A DNA stretch of 64,000 bases. Source: Paragonimus skrjabini miyazakii (taxonomy: Eukaryota > Platyhelminthes > Trematoda > Plagiorchiida > Troglotrematidae). The notes under the pieces were generated by a model that saw only the letters and a list, made by a program, of their open reading frames with translations, was not told where the DNA came from and ran no database searches. Positions within the stretch are counted from its first letter, which is position 1. Every line of letters starts with the position of its first letter. Where the stretch lies: NCBI GenBank assembly GCA_014338405.1, contig JTDE01021387.1, positions 29,198 to 93,197 on the forward strand, in the 5' to 3' direction. The position numbers and the translations under genes are program-made. Below are positions 13,598-24,543 of the stretch, piece by piece.

Positions 13598-14240
13598 TGT
13601 GAGGAGGCGCATCTCCTAACGAAACAGACAGGACGTGTCACGCCACATCAATCAACCGGTCCAGCTCGGAGGGTATGGTCGTGGATGCTGGTATGGTTCC
13701 ACTCAGCCAATCAGATTGCAGGTGTGTGGTCGAATGCCTGTTGCGCTATCTGGACAGTGTTTTTTCTCGCGTTGCCTTCTGATGCCCACTGTAACGTGAT
13801 TTGCGCTGACACCCTGACTGCCATACATGACTGTTTAATTTGATCCGCCCTATATCTGTCGGCCATTTATGGTAATCGTTTTCTCCTATAAATCTGGAGC
13901 TTGTGTGGCCTTAGATTGTCTCGCTCGTCCAATAAACAGTGCCGCCGCGTCTCTTCTGATTTCTCGGTTTCGGGTGGAGCGACTGAGCGCGTAATCAAGC
14001 TGGCAATCCAATGAGATCATTGTAGCGGGAAAACGTCCAATAATGGACAATCTTTATTATCCAACACTCTAGTTATCATGCTACGCATGTGCTCGCCTTT
14101 ATGGTTCAGAATTCCAGTCCATAGTACTCCACGGTTTCCGCTCACACATCGTGTGCACTTTTGCGCAGTTTGTGTTTGTGGTGGGCGTCTTTTATCTGGG
14201 AGGTTTTTCGCCTGCCATTCTTCGTCCGTTAGTCCGATTT
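13598..14240 (+). repeat. 5' LTR of family A, with start of nested LTR B, cut by gap
   Basis: It starts TGTGAGGAGG. LTR A sequence runs to about 14020. The promoter-like TATAAAT is at 13887-13893 and the polyadenylation signal AATAAA at 13931-13936. From 14021 (TGTAGCGGG) the sequence is LTR family B in reverse orientation, continuing to the N gap at 14241. Only one mismatch to the 3' copy was seen from 13633 to 14240 (near 14173), but five differences lie in the first 35 bp. Confidence 0.85.
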
Positions 14241-14340
14241 NNNNNNNNNNNNNNNNNNNNNNNNNNNNNNNNNNNNNNNNNNNNNNNNNNNNNNNNNNNN
14301 NNNNNNNNNNNNNNNNNNNNNNNNNNNNNNNNNNNNNNNN
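14241..14340. other. Assembly gap (100 N)
   Basis: One hundred Ns, the usual placeholder for a gap of unknown size. It hides the rest of the nested LTR B, any end of LTR A, the primer binding site and most of gag. At least about 310 bp of LTR B present in the 3' copy is missing here, so the true gap is probably larger than 100 bp. Confidence 0.95.
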
Positions 14341-14600
14341 CTTATCGAAGCCCCCAACTGCATGCTGGCAATGCGATGATTAGCATTTTGTGCGGCTCTG
14401 ACCATTCAAGCACCATAAATGCCGAAAGTGCAAAAGATTCGACACAAGGAGACGTGCTGCCGTACAGCTCTGTCACCCAGAATTCCGCCGTCGTTTTCAA
14501 GGAACCTCCGGAAGAAAATAAGAAACGAAGTGCAAGGCTGAATTCCGTTTTGACCACCTTTAACCCCAGCTTCGCTGCACGTCGAACTTGCGTGTCGCTA
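14341..14600 (+). pseudogene. gag nucleocapsid remnant of the gypsy element
   Basis: One frame reads ACWQCDD, stop, HFVRL, stop, PFKHHKCRKCKR. This resembles a zinc-knuckle nucleocapsid of Ty3/gypsy gag (C-x2-C then H, then paired Cys). Two in-frame stops and a missing Cys show decay. In intact relatives the nucleocapsid binds genomic RNA in the particle. The frame then drifts toward the protease without a clean junction. The overlapping open frames in this stretch are partly artefacts of reading through the N gap. Confidence 0.65.
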
Positions 14601-14630
14601 AAAATTACCGGCAATCCGGCACGCCTATAG

Positions 14631-14873
14631 CTAGACACCGGTTCTGACATCACGTTGATCTCGCGACGAACGTGGAAGAACATCGGCCGTCCGGCGTACA
14701 AGAAAACAGAACATTCAACTCAGGACGCATCTGGAGAAAAACTGGCTCTGATTAGCGAGTTGGACTGTTATATTGAATGCGGTGATGTCCATACAAGTGA
14801 TACAGTCTATCTTGCCGAACATTCAAAATTGAATCTTCTGGGCTTAGACTAGATTCAACGTCTGAAACTGCTA
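14631..14873 (+). pseudogene. gypsy aspartic protease remnant
   Basis: The catalytic LDTGSD (14631-14648) is intact and is followed by ITLISRRTWKNIG, an ASGEKL block and LNLLGLD, the normal order for a Ty3/gypsy retropepsin that cleaves the Gag-Pol polyprotein. A stop sits directly before the LDTGSD and another directly after LNLLGLD, so no polyprotein could be read through. About 20 residues of the usual protease-RT linker (IQRLKLLDMPPSQLC) follow in frame. The sequence then switches to integrase, which marks a deletion of reverse transcriptase and RNase H near 14930. Confidence 0.85.
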
Positions 14874-14924
14874 GATATGCCACCGAGCCAGTTGTGCAGA
14901 GATGTAAAAGTACCGACAGATAGG

Positions 14925-15410
14925 AAACCGGATCGCGTTCATCGGATCATACGGTCCCCCCCTTACCGTATGCAATCAAATGGCCAGGCTAAACGGGTTG
15001 TGGATTCGTTCAAAAGAGCCCGTCAAAAAAAACAAAAAGGAGGGATGTAAAACCGACTTCCTCAAAATGTCTTGTCTCTATTACCGAAGGACTCCGTATC
15101 GACAGATTCCGGAATGGAAGTCTCCAGCTGGGGCTCAGTTTCGTTCCCTTGAAATTGGTCAACCGGTGCTAGCCAGAGACTACCGGGGGATAGACATTGC
15201 ATGGACACCCGAGAGAATTCGAAGACATCGAGGCACAGTACTCTATGAAGTTCAGGTTGGCCTACACAACTGAACATGACATGCCAACCAGATCAGACAA
15301 TTTGCAGGACAGACGGCCCGTTCAGAGCGTCGATGTCGGCCGCTGGCAGAGCTACTGGACAGCGTCGAAGTTCAAGAGACACGCCAGAGACGCAGAACAT
15401 TGAGGTTCAA
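14925..15410 (+). pseudogene. gypsy integrase C-terminal remnant
   Basis: It starts in the integrase core at IRSPPY and QSNGQAKRVVDSFKRA. The family consensus is GQAER, whose Glu is the last residue of the DDE triad; here the codon at 14991-14993 is AAA (Lys). An A-rich run near 15028-15042 shifts the frame. In the next frame come CLYYRRTPYRQIPEWKSPAG, then IGQPVLARDYRG, W-T-P-E-R-I and G-T-V-L-Y-E-V, the usual integrase C-terminal domain. Two stops follow before HANQIRQ, which corresponds to the conserved RHxxQLR end. Integrase inserts the cDNA into the genome; this copy would be inactive. Confidence 0.85.
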
Positions 15411-15517
15411 GAGAAGTCACCAAACGCTGCCAACATCTCGACGATCAAGCCGCACAAGGACAGCTGTGATACCAATCCAAATGAATCCTCACTCACGTAC
15501 GTACGACCACCGAGCTT

Positions 15518-15527
15518 AAAGGAGAGG
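15518..15527 (+). other. Polypurine tract before the 3' LTR
   Basis: AAAGGAGAGG directly precedes the TGT that opens the 3' LTR. In LTR retrotransposons this tract primes plus-strand DNA synthesis and fixes the LTR start. Its position confirms 15528 as the LTR border. Confidence 0.8.
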
Positions 15528-15950
15528 TGTCAGGAGAAGCATCTCCTAACAAGACAGACAGGACGTGTCACGCCACATCAATCAACCGGTCCAGCTCGGA
15601 GGGTATGGTCGTGGATGCTGGTATGGTTCCACTCAGCCAATCAGATTGCAGGTGTGTGGTCGAATGCCTGTTGCGCTATCTGGACAGTGTTTTTTCTCGC
15701 GTTGCCTTCTGATGCCCACTGTAACGTGATTTGCGCTGACACCCTGACTGCCATACATGACTGTTTAATTTGATCCGCCCTATATCTGTCGGCCATTTAT
15801 GGTAATCGTTTTCTCCTATAAATCTGGAGCTTGTGTGGCCTTAGATTGTCTCGCTCGTCCAATAAACAGTGCCGCCGCGTCTCTTCTGATTTCTCGGTTT
15901 CGGGTGGAGCGACTGAGCGCGTAATCAAGCTGGCAATCCAATGAGATCAT
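15528..15950 (+). repeat. 3' LTR of family A (part before the nested LTR)
   Basis: It starts TGTCAGGAGAAG and aligns with 13598-14020. TATAAAT lies at 15817-15823 and AATAAA at 15861-15866, about 45 bp apart, as expected for a U3/R/U5 layout read on the + strand. It is interrupted at 15951 by LTR B. Whether LTR A resumes after 16482 cannot be judged, because the matching part of the 5' copy lies in the gap. Confidence 0.85.
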
Positions 15951-16482
15951 TGTAGCGGGAAAACGTCCAATAATGGACAATCTTTATTATCCAACACTCT
16001 AGTTATCATGCTACGCATGTGCTCGCCTTTATGGTTCAGAATTCCAGTCCATAGTACTCCACGGTTTCCGCTCACACATCGTGTGCACTTTTGCGCAGTT
16101 TGTGTGTGTGGTGGGCGTCTTTTATCTGGGAGGTTTTTCGCCTGCCATTCTTCGTCCGTTAGTCCGATTTCGTTGAGTGATTGCTCGTCCGGTCGCTCGT
16201 ATTGTCCGCCATCTATCCACTGTAAGCTTTAACCATATTCCACGACCATATCTCGATATATGTGTCTGAGTGTTGGAATGATCGTACCCCCGTGCTGGTC
16301 GTCCATTCTATTTTACTTGTCATGTCTCATCCGTTGATCCAATCCAGTCGAGCGATGGCTGATCCGGTCGCCCACACTGTCCCCGATCTGCTTGTTGTGG
16401 GCTTTTGGGCGTACCTCCCCCGCATTGAAGTATTCAGCCGAGTGTTGGAATACTCGCACCACCGACCTGATAATCCACCACA
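15951..16482 (-). repeat. LTR of family B nested in LTR A
   Basis: A 532-bp unit from TGTAGCG to CCACCACA, homologous over its length to the solo LTRs at 57196-57726 and 60393-60923 and to the fragment at 47253-47346. Read on the - strand it begins TGTGGTGG and ends CGCTACA-like. Flanking tetramers are TCAT and ACAT, so any target duplication has one mismatch. The same insertion starts at 14021 in the other LTR A copy, so it predates the last transposition or duplication of element A. Confidence 0.8.
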
Positions 16483-19400
16483 ACATGACGTGTTCTTCGA
16501 AAACAAACGAGACCTTCTTCAGCAATCTACCCACACACTAAACAAATAAGCAAATCGTAGTAAACAGTTCGATCATTTTAATGGTAGTGTTGTGATCGAC
16601 AGTCGCCTCAAGACAGTGTGAACCTAAAGTCAATCTCGGTTACAGTGGAGATATCAAACACTGATGCACATTCATAAATACCACTCTGTTACCTCCTTTC
16701 TAAAAAGGCTGCCTTCGAAATCCATCTGGAAGCAGCTGTTACATTAAATTTGAGTAGTTTCCATTCTATCAACCAGTGCGCAGATACTGATGAGTCTTGT
16801 CATACTTCAACTAAGTAGCCGATCCGTGTTTCCAGTCTGACTGGTTTTATTTCATCTGTTCCTCATACATGTTAACCTTTCACCTCGGACTCAATATTTG
16901 AGTCCGCTGTCTCATGCATGTGTTTGATAAATGTTATTCAAAAGCTGTTCACGTTACTTAGACTTATTACGTTTAAGCAATTTTCGGCAATTTCTATATT
17001 GAAAGATTGATGTAGTCTGTCAGAAAAGCTAGACTGTTTTGGGTATCCTTATGCTAAATCTTCCTCTGCCAACATTGTAAATTCTATCATTTTAGACATC
17101 ATAAATCACACTTGTACAAGGACGAACATATCGGTGCCATCAGACAGGCCCCCGGATTGTTTGATTATGATAAAAATTCGAAGAAGCCTAAAGCTATCAG
17201 ACTTCACTTTTTACCAAATCAGACTAAGTTTTTCGCAGGAAGATAGAAAACGGCTCGTTGTAAGTATAGATTTGTCTTGAAGACGGTCGATGCAAAGTCG
17301 AAGTAATTAATCCAAATATTATAATAACTGTGTAACACAATATTTGGGTTTGACGTGCGGGTGGGACGCACTCGATAGTGTCGATAGCGTTGGTAAATCA
17401 ACAGTTGAATGAGACGGATTGACTATGTGTGCTGTATTATTATGAGAAGTCCAGAATGACCCTATCTTACTTCAGCTGTCGAAGGTCTAGTCTAGAAGAA
17501 AGCTTATAGCTAAGAATTACGGGTTTGATGACGTCATATGAAATCTGTAAACTAGATAATTATATTCGGTGGCAACTGGGTTGTTATAGCCTGAGAATTA
17601 GATGCGCGGTCAATCCGTCATTAGAATTGGGACAGTTTTCAAGATTGCCCATCACAACGCAGAAAATAAACAAAAGAGAAAAAATCACGTTTACATACAC
17701 AAAATGTTTGCCATGATGGAATATTTAACAGTCTTCAGAAAATGTGGCCCGGATTAATTAAAGATACAAATAAAAGACGGTAGAATACAAGACAACAGAA
17801 GAGGGTCGAAAAAACTGAATATGTTGCGTGTGTGTACATGTATGTGCATGTTAGGCATTTAACCTTTCGAAAACATTGCCCATTATTCACCTGTCCGACT
17901 GAGGCTTGTTGTTTAGACCACAATTATTGATCATCCACACTACTATATTGGAATACAAGCAAAATTAGTAATGTTTCTCAATTGTCTGAAGCTGTACGGT
18001 TGTAGACCGAATACGGGCCTTACATTTCATGTTCTTTCGCCTTCGACCTACTTTTATGCGTAATTCCCACACTTTTCAGTCGTGCGTCTGGATTTGCTGT
18101 ATACTACCGTTTGGACATTATATGCCAGATAGTCTTCCCACGTATGATTCGACCTGAGTTTTGACAAGTATATGAATAGGCTTAAATTCAAGCACTGTTC
18201 CATCCAACCACCTATCAACTAGGGTTGGGGAAGTTTCATCTCCGTAGTTATCCTTATCCTATGCGATCACTTGTGCACTATCCACGATGCCATTCACATG
18301 TCAGTACGTTTTACTGTTTTCATGTTATTGTCGCTATGTTACCGTGGCTATCACAACCTTCTATTATAATTTTCCGGGAGTGATTAGTTTATCCAGTAAG
18401 CATAAAGGTTGACACATCCAAAGTGTCTTGATAGTCGTGTAAAATGCAACTGTTTGCCATCAGCAGCCGTTAGCATAAAACCAGATTGAAGAACTATCTG
18501 TTTTATGTCGGTCATGATCCTAACGTTTTACCGCTTATTCACCTGAACGATCCCTCCAGTAGGTGACTAATAGTTGAGCACAAATAAACTGATTATTCAT
18601 TACTGAATGAAAAACTGTCATCATCTGATTATGATAAACCTAATTATATAATATCTATCTCTAAAGTTAAATGCTAGGTACATTTTGTAGTTTGTACTGT
18701 GCTTCGTGAAAAATAGCCAGAGAAAGCTTGCATCTAGATTTTGCATTCTACAGCTATCTTCATATAAGCAAGAAACAAAACTTGTTACAATTGGCGCCAT
18801 AGATTAGATTCCTATTCTCTTCGAGATTACTTTAGTATGTATTTGTTAAACAGCGTAAATAACTGTACCCGCCAGTACTTGACTATTGCTACTATCCTTA
18901 CGTGGATTGTTCAAAAAACTGGTCAACTGTTTTGGTTTACTTGAAGCAGTACAGTCTCGAGTAACATCGTCATAGGGTAAATTGTGACTGTTTGAAAATT
19001 CGAGTGAATCGTAAACATATGTTGGGGTAATGAACCGGCCTCAAAACCGTCGTAAGATGGAAATCCGGAATTCTGGTACCTGCTCCATAACAGTAAGGAA
19101 AAGCTTGCATCTGAACTTTCCCAATGTTTTTTCAATTTCGTTTCACTTTCGCATGGAAACAGATTCAATTTTGTCGTCATAATGTCTAACTTTCACAAAT
19201 TTCCTATTTGATTTGTGTTAAGACCTATTTTGTTTAATGTATGAGTGTTCTAGTCCAACCAAAACTATCCCCATAAAAAGAATGTGATAGAGCCAGAAGC
19301 ATTTATTGTCAATTTTATTTGGAAAAAGTGGGCATTTCGCATAGTAGCTTTTTTTATGTACTTGTCAGATTTTTTGTTTCATACCTTTTATTACTGCATT

Positions 19401-22400
19401 GGTTTAAATGATACGTGCTATAATATAAACTGCTTTCAAAACATACTTATAACTGATGAAGTCAATAAGGAATTTTTGTTTTTTGCTTCGCAGTTAAGGT
19501 AGTCGCAGAAATGTTTTCTGGAGTGGGGGCAAGGGGGTTAGGTGTGATGGATAAACTGGGAAATAAAAAGAGAGCATAATTGACCATTTACGTTGAAGTG
19601 TTGAACTAACCTAATACACTGGGGCTTTAACGTGTCTTCCTACAACGGCCAATGAAACAACACAGTCAGTCAAATCCTATGTTGTGGTAATGCTTCGACG
19701 ACATTCCCGTTCTTCGTGATCTGTTTACCTCTGCTGTTCATCCAGACCAGCTGCGTGAGAATTCCCATAAATGATCGATTCCTTGTTCTTAGGTACTCAG
19801 CATTCCGTTGCAATATTTCAGGGCGAGCCACTCGTCATACTTTATTAACTCTCAAGTACAGATGCAGTTCGACGGCGATAGATTGTCCGTTTTCAACGCA
19901 CAGCTACTTACGACGGAGTTATCCATTTGTGTGACTCGCCTCCGATTGCAAGAATGGTATGGGATATGTTTTGCTACTCAGCGGCACTGTGACTCAACAT
20001 AGATCTGGAACGTAAACATAAATTCAAATGATTAGTGGATACCGAAACTAATACTACTGTGAGACTGCCTGCCAAGTATGCTCAGGGTTGACGTCACAAC
20101 TGAAAGTTTCTATTCACGATTATCTGCCAGTTATTTTCTTTCATAGAACTTATGTGTTTTAATGAACGTTTTAGCTCCATGTGTACATCGCATGTTAGTC
20201 GTCAACTGGAAATATTCTTTTGACATCTTTTCCCCGACTGCTTGCGATCGAACAAAGACTTCACAAGACTTACGCCGACAACTGTCTGATTAGTCGAAAT
20301 TCAGTCCACTGATAGATATCCAGTAATATGACACTATTCAAAGGTGGAACAATCGTCAACCTGACCAGTCGGACTCTTCTGTTCTGTATATGCATAGATA
20401 TTAGTATCTTTGTTCTTCCACCTAAATAGTTTAGAGGCCAAACTGCCATTGAAGCAAGAAAATCACTATGAATCCAGTAGATAAGCACCCAATAAACAAA
20501 ACAATCAAAATAAGTGAGATAGTTTGTTATCCGAATAAAACGTCACATCATTATCAGAACACAGCGTGAAACTGTCGGTTTTATTGCTGATACGATAAAC
20601 TTTATGCATAGGCTCCATACAGTCGTTATAACATGCAAGTTGCAAAGTGCGTGACTGACTAGTCATTAATAAACATACCTACTGCATTGTGTTTATCTAA
20701 AGCGGATCAATATGTTTCGGTCAGGATTTATCCGATTAGACTGAATGACAGTTCACTCATTTCCGTTCATAGCAGGTGACCTTTTATTGCAACTTACATA
20801 CTGTGCTTAACAGTCGACAACCGCAAAATTTGCGGACCATTCTGATCAGACAACATATTCGTGGCGCGTAAGCTTCTATCAATCTGTCCACAACAACTGA
20901 GGACTGTGTATTTGTTTAGTACTGTGCGAATAAATTAACGTTTACCAACTTTGAAATGTTTCATTTCGATGTTGAGAAGAAAGACTCGCAGAAAAGGTTG
21001 GATTATCTCAAGGCAAGAACAGTACAAAAAAGCGATGAGAAATATTGGTGGCAATGCCAGTCGGACGAATTCCAGACACACCAAGTTAACAATCACTCAA
21101 CTGATCTATCATATTATTCTCGTTCGGCAAGTAAATGACGTATCCTGGTCACTGTGTGTTCAGTTTGTGACTGTAATAGGGAAAACTCCCGACTACACAT
21201 TACTGGGTCACTTAGTTTCGACGTTGTAACTGGGCTTCATTCTGACGGGTTTTGGTGGCTTACGTGATGTGCAACAGGTTACAACAGGTTATGATTTGTA
21301 CTTATGTGATATCAACCTTCATTCTTTTGGATAAGAAAAGGATTGTTGATCTTCTACTTTATTTCATATTTCAACTAACACGGATGGTATTCGTGGATTC
21401 AATTCGAGATGTATTGTGGCGTTTCAACAACATGATTCGTCTCAATGGGACAACAAGGTAGTAACAGACACCCACCACTGCGAAAAGAGTTCTTGATTTG
21501 TCGGTTTTACGAAACCGGACAGTTATCTTAGACAACTAGTCCAGTCGTAGACTAATTTCCACTGATGGTCTGAGTGGGTCCATTTCTAGGACTTTTTGGG
21601 GCGTTATCACTTTTGAACAAAAACGAATGCGTCGATAGACCAAACATTATTCTCAACGAGCATAACAACTTCCGTAGAGTGTCTATCACATAATTATCAA
21701 ATAAAACGTAAAATATGCGTAAGTAAATTCACTTTGTGGATCATAACGATGGCAAAATCTCGCCTGCAAGGACTACTGAAAGTCTACGAATATGGGCTTA
21801 TCTGTCAGCCCTTCGAGGTTCTTAAAAGTAACGGGCCAAACATACCACGTCATGGTAAACATTCACTCTGCACCTTATTCCCTATGGATAGCATCGGAAC
21901 TGTATTCAAACGTTCTATGTAAATACGAAACTAGTGTATCCTCTGCAAAGCATTCGCTATGGTCTATGGAAGTGTTCGTAGTTCATAATTTGTTCAGTCC
22001 GAGATCCTGTTTCAATTTTATGTTGTCATTTGCTGTTGAATATCTGTTGTATTCAGTTTCTTACAAACGTTTCACGTTAACTTCTCCTTACGTGTCACGA
22101 TAGGCATTCTCTTGTCACGCATTTCCACTCTACATTCTTATCACTTAAGCTTCACCGATTTCTTTACTCAACTTAGAATACTTACTTTGCTGTTTGGATA
22201 ATACGCAGATTCCAGGACACTTGTCATGTGCGTTGTATTTAACGCACTGTTTTAGACAATGTAGCAAAAACAGGGCATAAGTCAGTTATCCATAGGAATA
22301 ACCTAATGTGAACTGCAATCTAGAATGACCACTCTTTTATCAGATGTACACACAGGGTGCAAGGAAACTTAGATATTCGCGCAGGTAACCCCATCAGGTG

Positions 22401-24389
22401 AGAGGTGATGAGTAACACGGGTAAACTAATTCACCATTTCAGACTTCGCATAGGTGCACACAGTGTATCATATTGATCTCCAGCATATTTACATCTCCCA
22501 ACTGACAGGCGTAACTTCATACATGGACGTCCGTTTTCCACACAAATCAAACCACTACACCAATGTGGACTAGTTATTTTATATTTTGAGATCACGTTCA
22601 TTCATACCTGTCTTTCAAAACTAGTTTAAATGAACTGTACGCTTAAATTTACGAAACGTTTTTACCTTCGTAACCGTCGTGCATCGACGGACCAGCATCT
22701 AAAAATATTCGGTCTCAATAAATCCAGACTCTTCGAAAGATATTACCATAATTCCTGCAGATACTTCCGTAATTTCCCAGGTAACTTCTACAGCCTATGG
22801 CCAAAATCAGGAGCCCTTGTATTCTATGTTTGGTCAACAGCTCTAAACATCACACACAAAACCCCACGACGAGACTCGCCGACACAAAAAGACAAAGCGC
22901 TGTAAGCAACGACTGTAGACGATGACCCTGCTTAAACGTACATATTTCAATGTCGGCTCACCCTTACTTCAAACGTCCCTTTGAAATGGCTACCAAATGC
23001 TCCCTATTTGTTTGTAAGCTAGATGTTTCTTGAAGGCAAGATGTATTCGCGTACTACATTTAGAGTTCTTTTCCGCTGACATCCCTTGTTCCTTTTGTCT
23101 CATTGTACAAGCCGAAATGTACACACCTTTCATAAGCTATAATGTTGAACACCCTCACGCTTCCACCGCTATGCAACTGACCCCACCCCATTTCATGTGT
23201 GCCCAATGGAAGTCGAACACACAAACGTGTTTTGGAAAAGGAACACATCCCCTTCCTGTGTAGACTCTTCTAGGCAGAAGTAGTGTTGTGAGCCAAGAAC
23301 GTGGTTGGCACAAAGATTGTTCGTTTGAGAAAGCAATACATGGGTTAAGCGTTTGAACAGAATTACAAACAAAACCACTCATTTGCACGCTGCACTTGAT
23401 CCCAAACCGTCTTCGTTGTTACAGACGCCAATGCTCAGTTCCTCTAAGTAGCAAGGACCACTTTGAGCGATGATGCACTCCGATGTTTCTTTCCGCATTT
23501 TTCCTGCGGCTTTTTCGATGTCAAACTATATGCTCTGGCCTGCTACTGAATAGCCGTGGTGTGAGTAGTATATTACGATCGCTCATCCTCACTACAGTAG
23601 TAGTGTTTGATTGCAACGCGTACATTCATACAGAATAAATAACCCGGATACAGCAGTCCTCCACAGCTCCATGGCCACTCCAGAGCCGGAGTGCGTCTTT
23701 TCCAATCGAAAGAACACCACTCAAACGCTAACCAGTGGAAACATCTACCTTCTCGGCACCCTGACCCAACTCTCACCGGTAACCCATTTTCTCACTTACA
23801 AGACTGCTCTCACAAACTAACTGGTAGTTTTAAGGGCGACGAGGTAAATTTTTGTTGCGCTGACGACGGGGTCAAACCTTCCTTACTCGTAAACAAGCTA
23901 CGAATAGAGAATACTTCAAGTTGAAGAACATTCTGAACCTCGATGTCGTTGCAAGTCAGTCCGTGAAACAACCAGTGTATCAACTCAGCGTTCAACACTG
24001 ACTGTTGTCATTCGATTTGGATAGTAGGTCGATAAATTCAGGCGAAACTAATTGTTTATGATAGCAGTTGACCAATACTAGAATCTTGGACTGTGTAAAC
24101 GAACGGGAAATCCCGTGTTGATCAAACATAAATGACACATAAAACGAAGACGATGAACCGTTTCTTCATTTCGTAATCCCCTTCTTTTGAAGATTTCGCC
24201 AACCATGAACTCATCGACTTATAGGTTGTATGCACACATATTGTATTTATCTACTACGTATAGTGGTGTCGTTTTGAAAAGTACATTCTTACGCATTGCA
24301 TATCATCAAACAGCAACCTAGTCGACTATCACTATGAAGATTTTAAAATCAATAAGAGTTGATAAGGTTGTAGAAGATTGCCAGTTGGG
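16483..24389 (+). other. Intron, no further feature
   Basis: Open frames up to 103 codons occur (for example 21792-22103), but none shows a family motif or phases that fit the GLT1D1-like gene. The 14-codon exon expected between 7468 and 32911 may hide here. Confidence 0.4.
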
Positions 24390-24543
24390 AAAAATCTGGA
24401 CTTCGGCTAGATTCAAAACAGCTTCAGAAACAACATGCTGAGACAGTTCACATGCTGTAACGGCTGAGCTACGAAACCACGCCGGGAGTTCGGAAATTTC
24501 ACATTTGGACCCTGTTACCTGCCCAACCAATTCTGCCATATAA
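24390..24543 (-). repeat. tRNA-derived SINE-like copy
   Basis: Read on the - strand it contains CGTAGCTCAGCCGTTACAGC, which resembles a tRNA box A (TAGCTCAGTNGGTAGAGC). About 45-50 bp later comes a degenerate box B around TTTTGAATCTAGCC. Before the tRNA-like part lies a conserved leader (CAGAATTGGTTGGGCAGGTA and on) that is also present in the copy at 56.6 kb, together with the shared tail CCGAAGTCCAGA. Shared sequence on both sides of the tRNA part argues for a dispersed repeat rather than a tRNA gene. The anticodon arm and acceptor stem do not form a proper tRNA. Confidence 0.6.

Larger units (their letters stand above)
13598..16482 (+). mobile_element. Internally deleted Ty3/gypsy LTR retrotransposon (family A)
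   Basis: Two direct repeats (13598 onward and 15528 onward, offset 1930 bp) enclose degraded gag-pol. In order: LTR with TGT start, TATA box and AATAAA; an N gap; gag zinc-knuckle remnant; aspartic protease; a direct jump to the integrase end; a polypurine tract; the second LTR. Reverse transcriptase and RNase H are missing. Stops, a frameshift and a lost catalytic residue show it cannot mobilise itself, yet the LTR copies differ at only one position outside their first 35 bp. Both LTR copies contain a nested LTR of family B. The element is sense-oriented in an intron of the GLT1D1-like gene. The 3' border is uncertain because the part of LTR A beyond the nested LTR could not be delimited, and no clear target duplication was found. 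Confidence 0.85.

Noticed and set aside
14078..14383. Open frames starting MLRMCSPLW at 14078 and 16008
   Set aside because: The same sequence occurs in both LTR copies, and the first runs through the N gap. It is LTR sequence, not a gene.
24440..24490. Possible tRNA gene
   Set aside because: The acceptor stem and anticodon arm do not pair and box B is degenerate. The shared flanks with another copy indicate a SINE-like repeat.
24318..24539. - strand open frame MAELVGQVTG across the SINE-like copy
   Set aside because: It is explained by the repeated leader and tRNA-like sequence shared with 56.6 kb.
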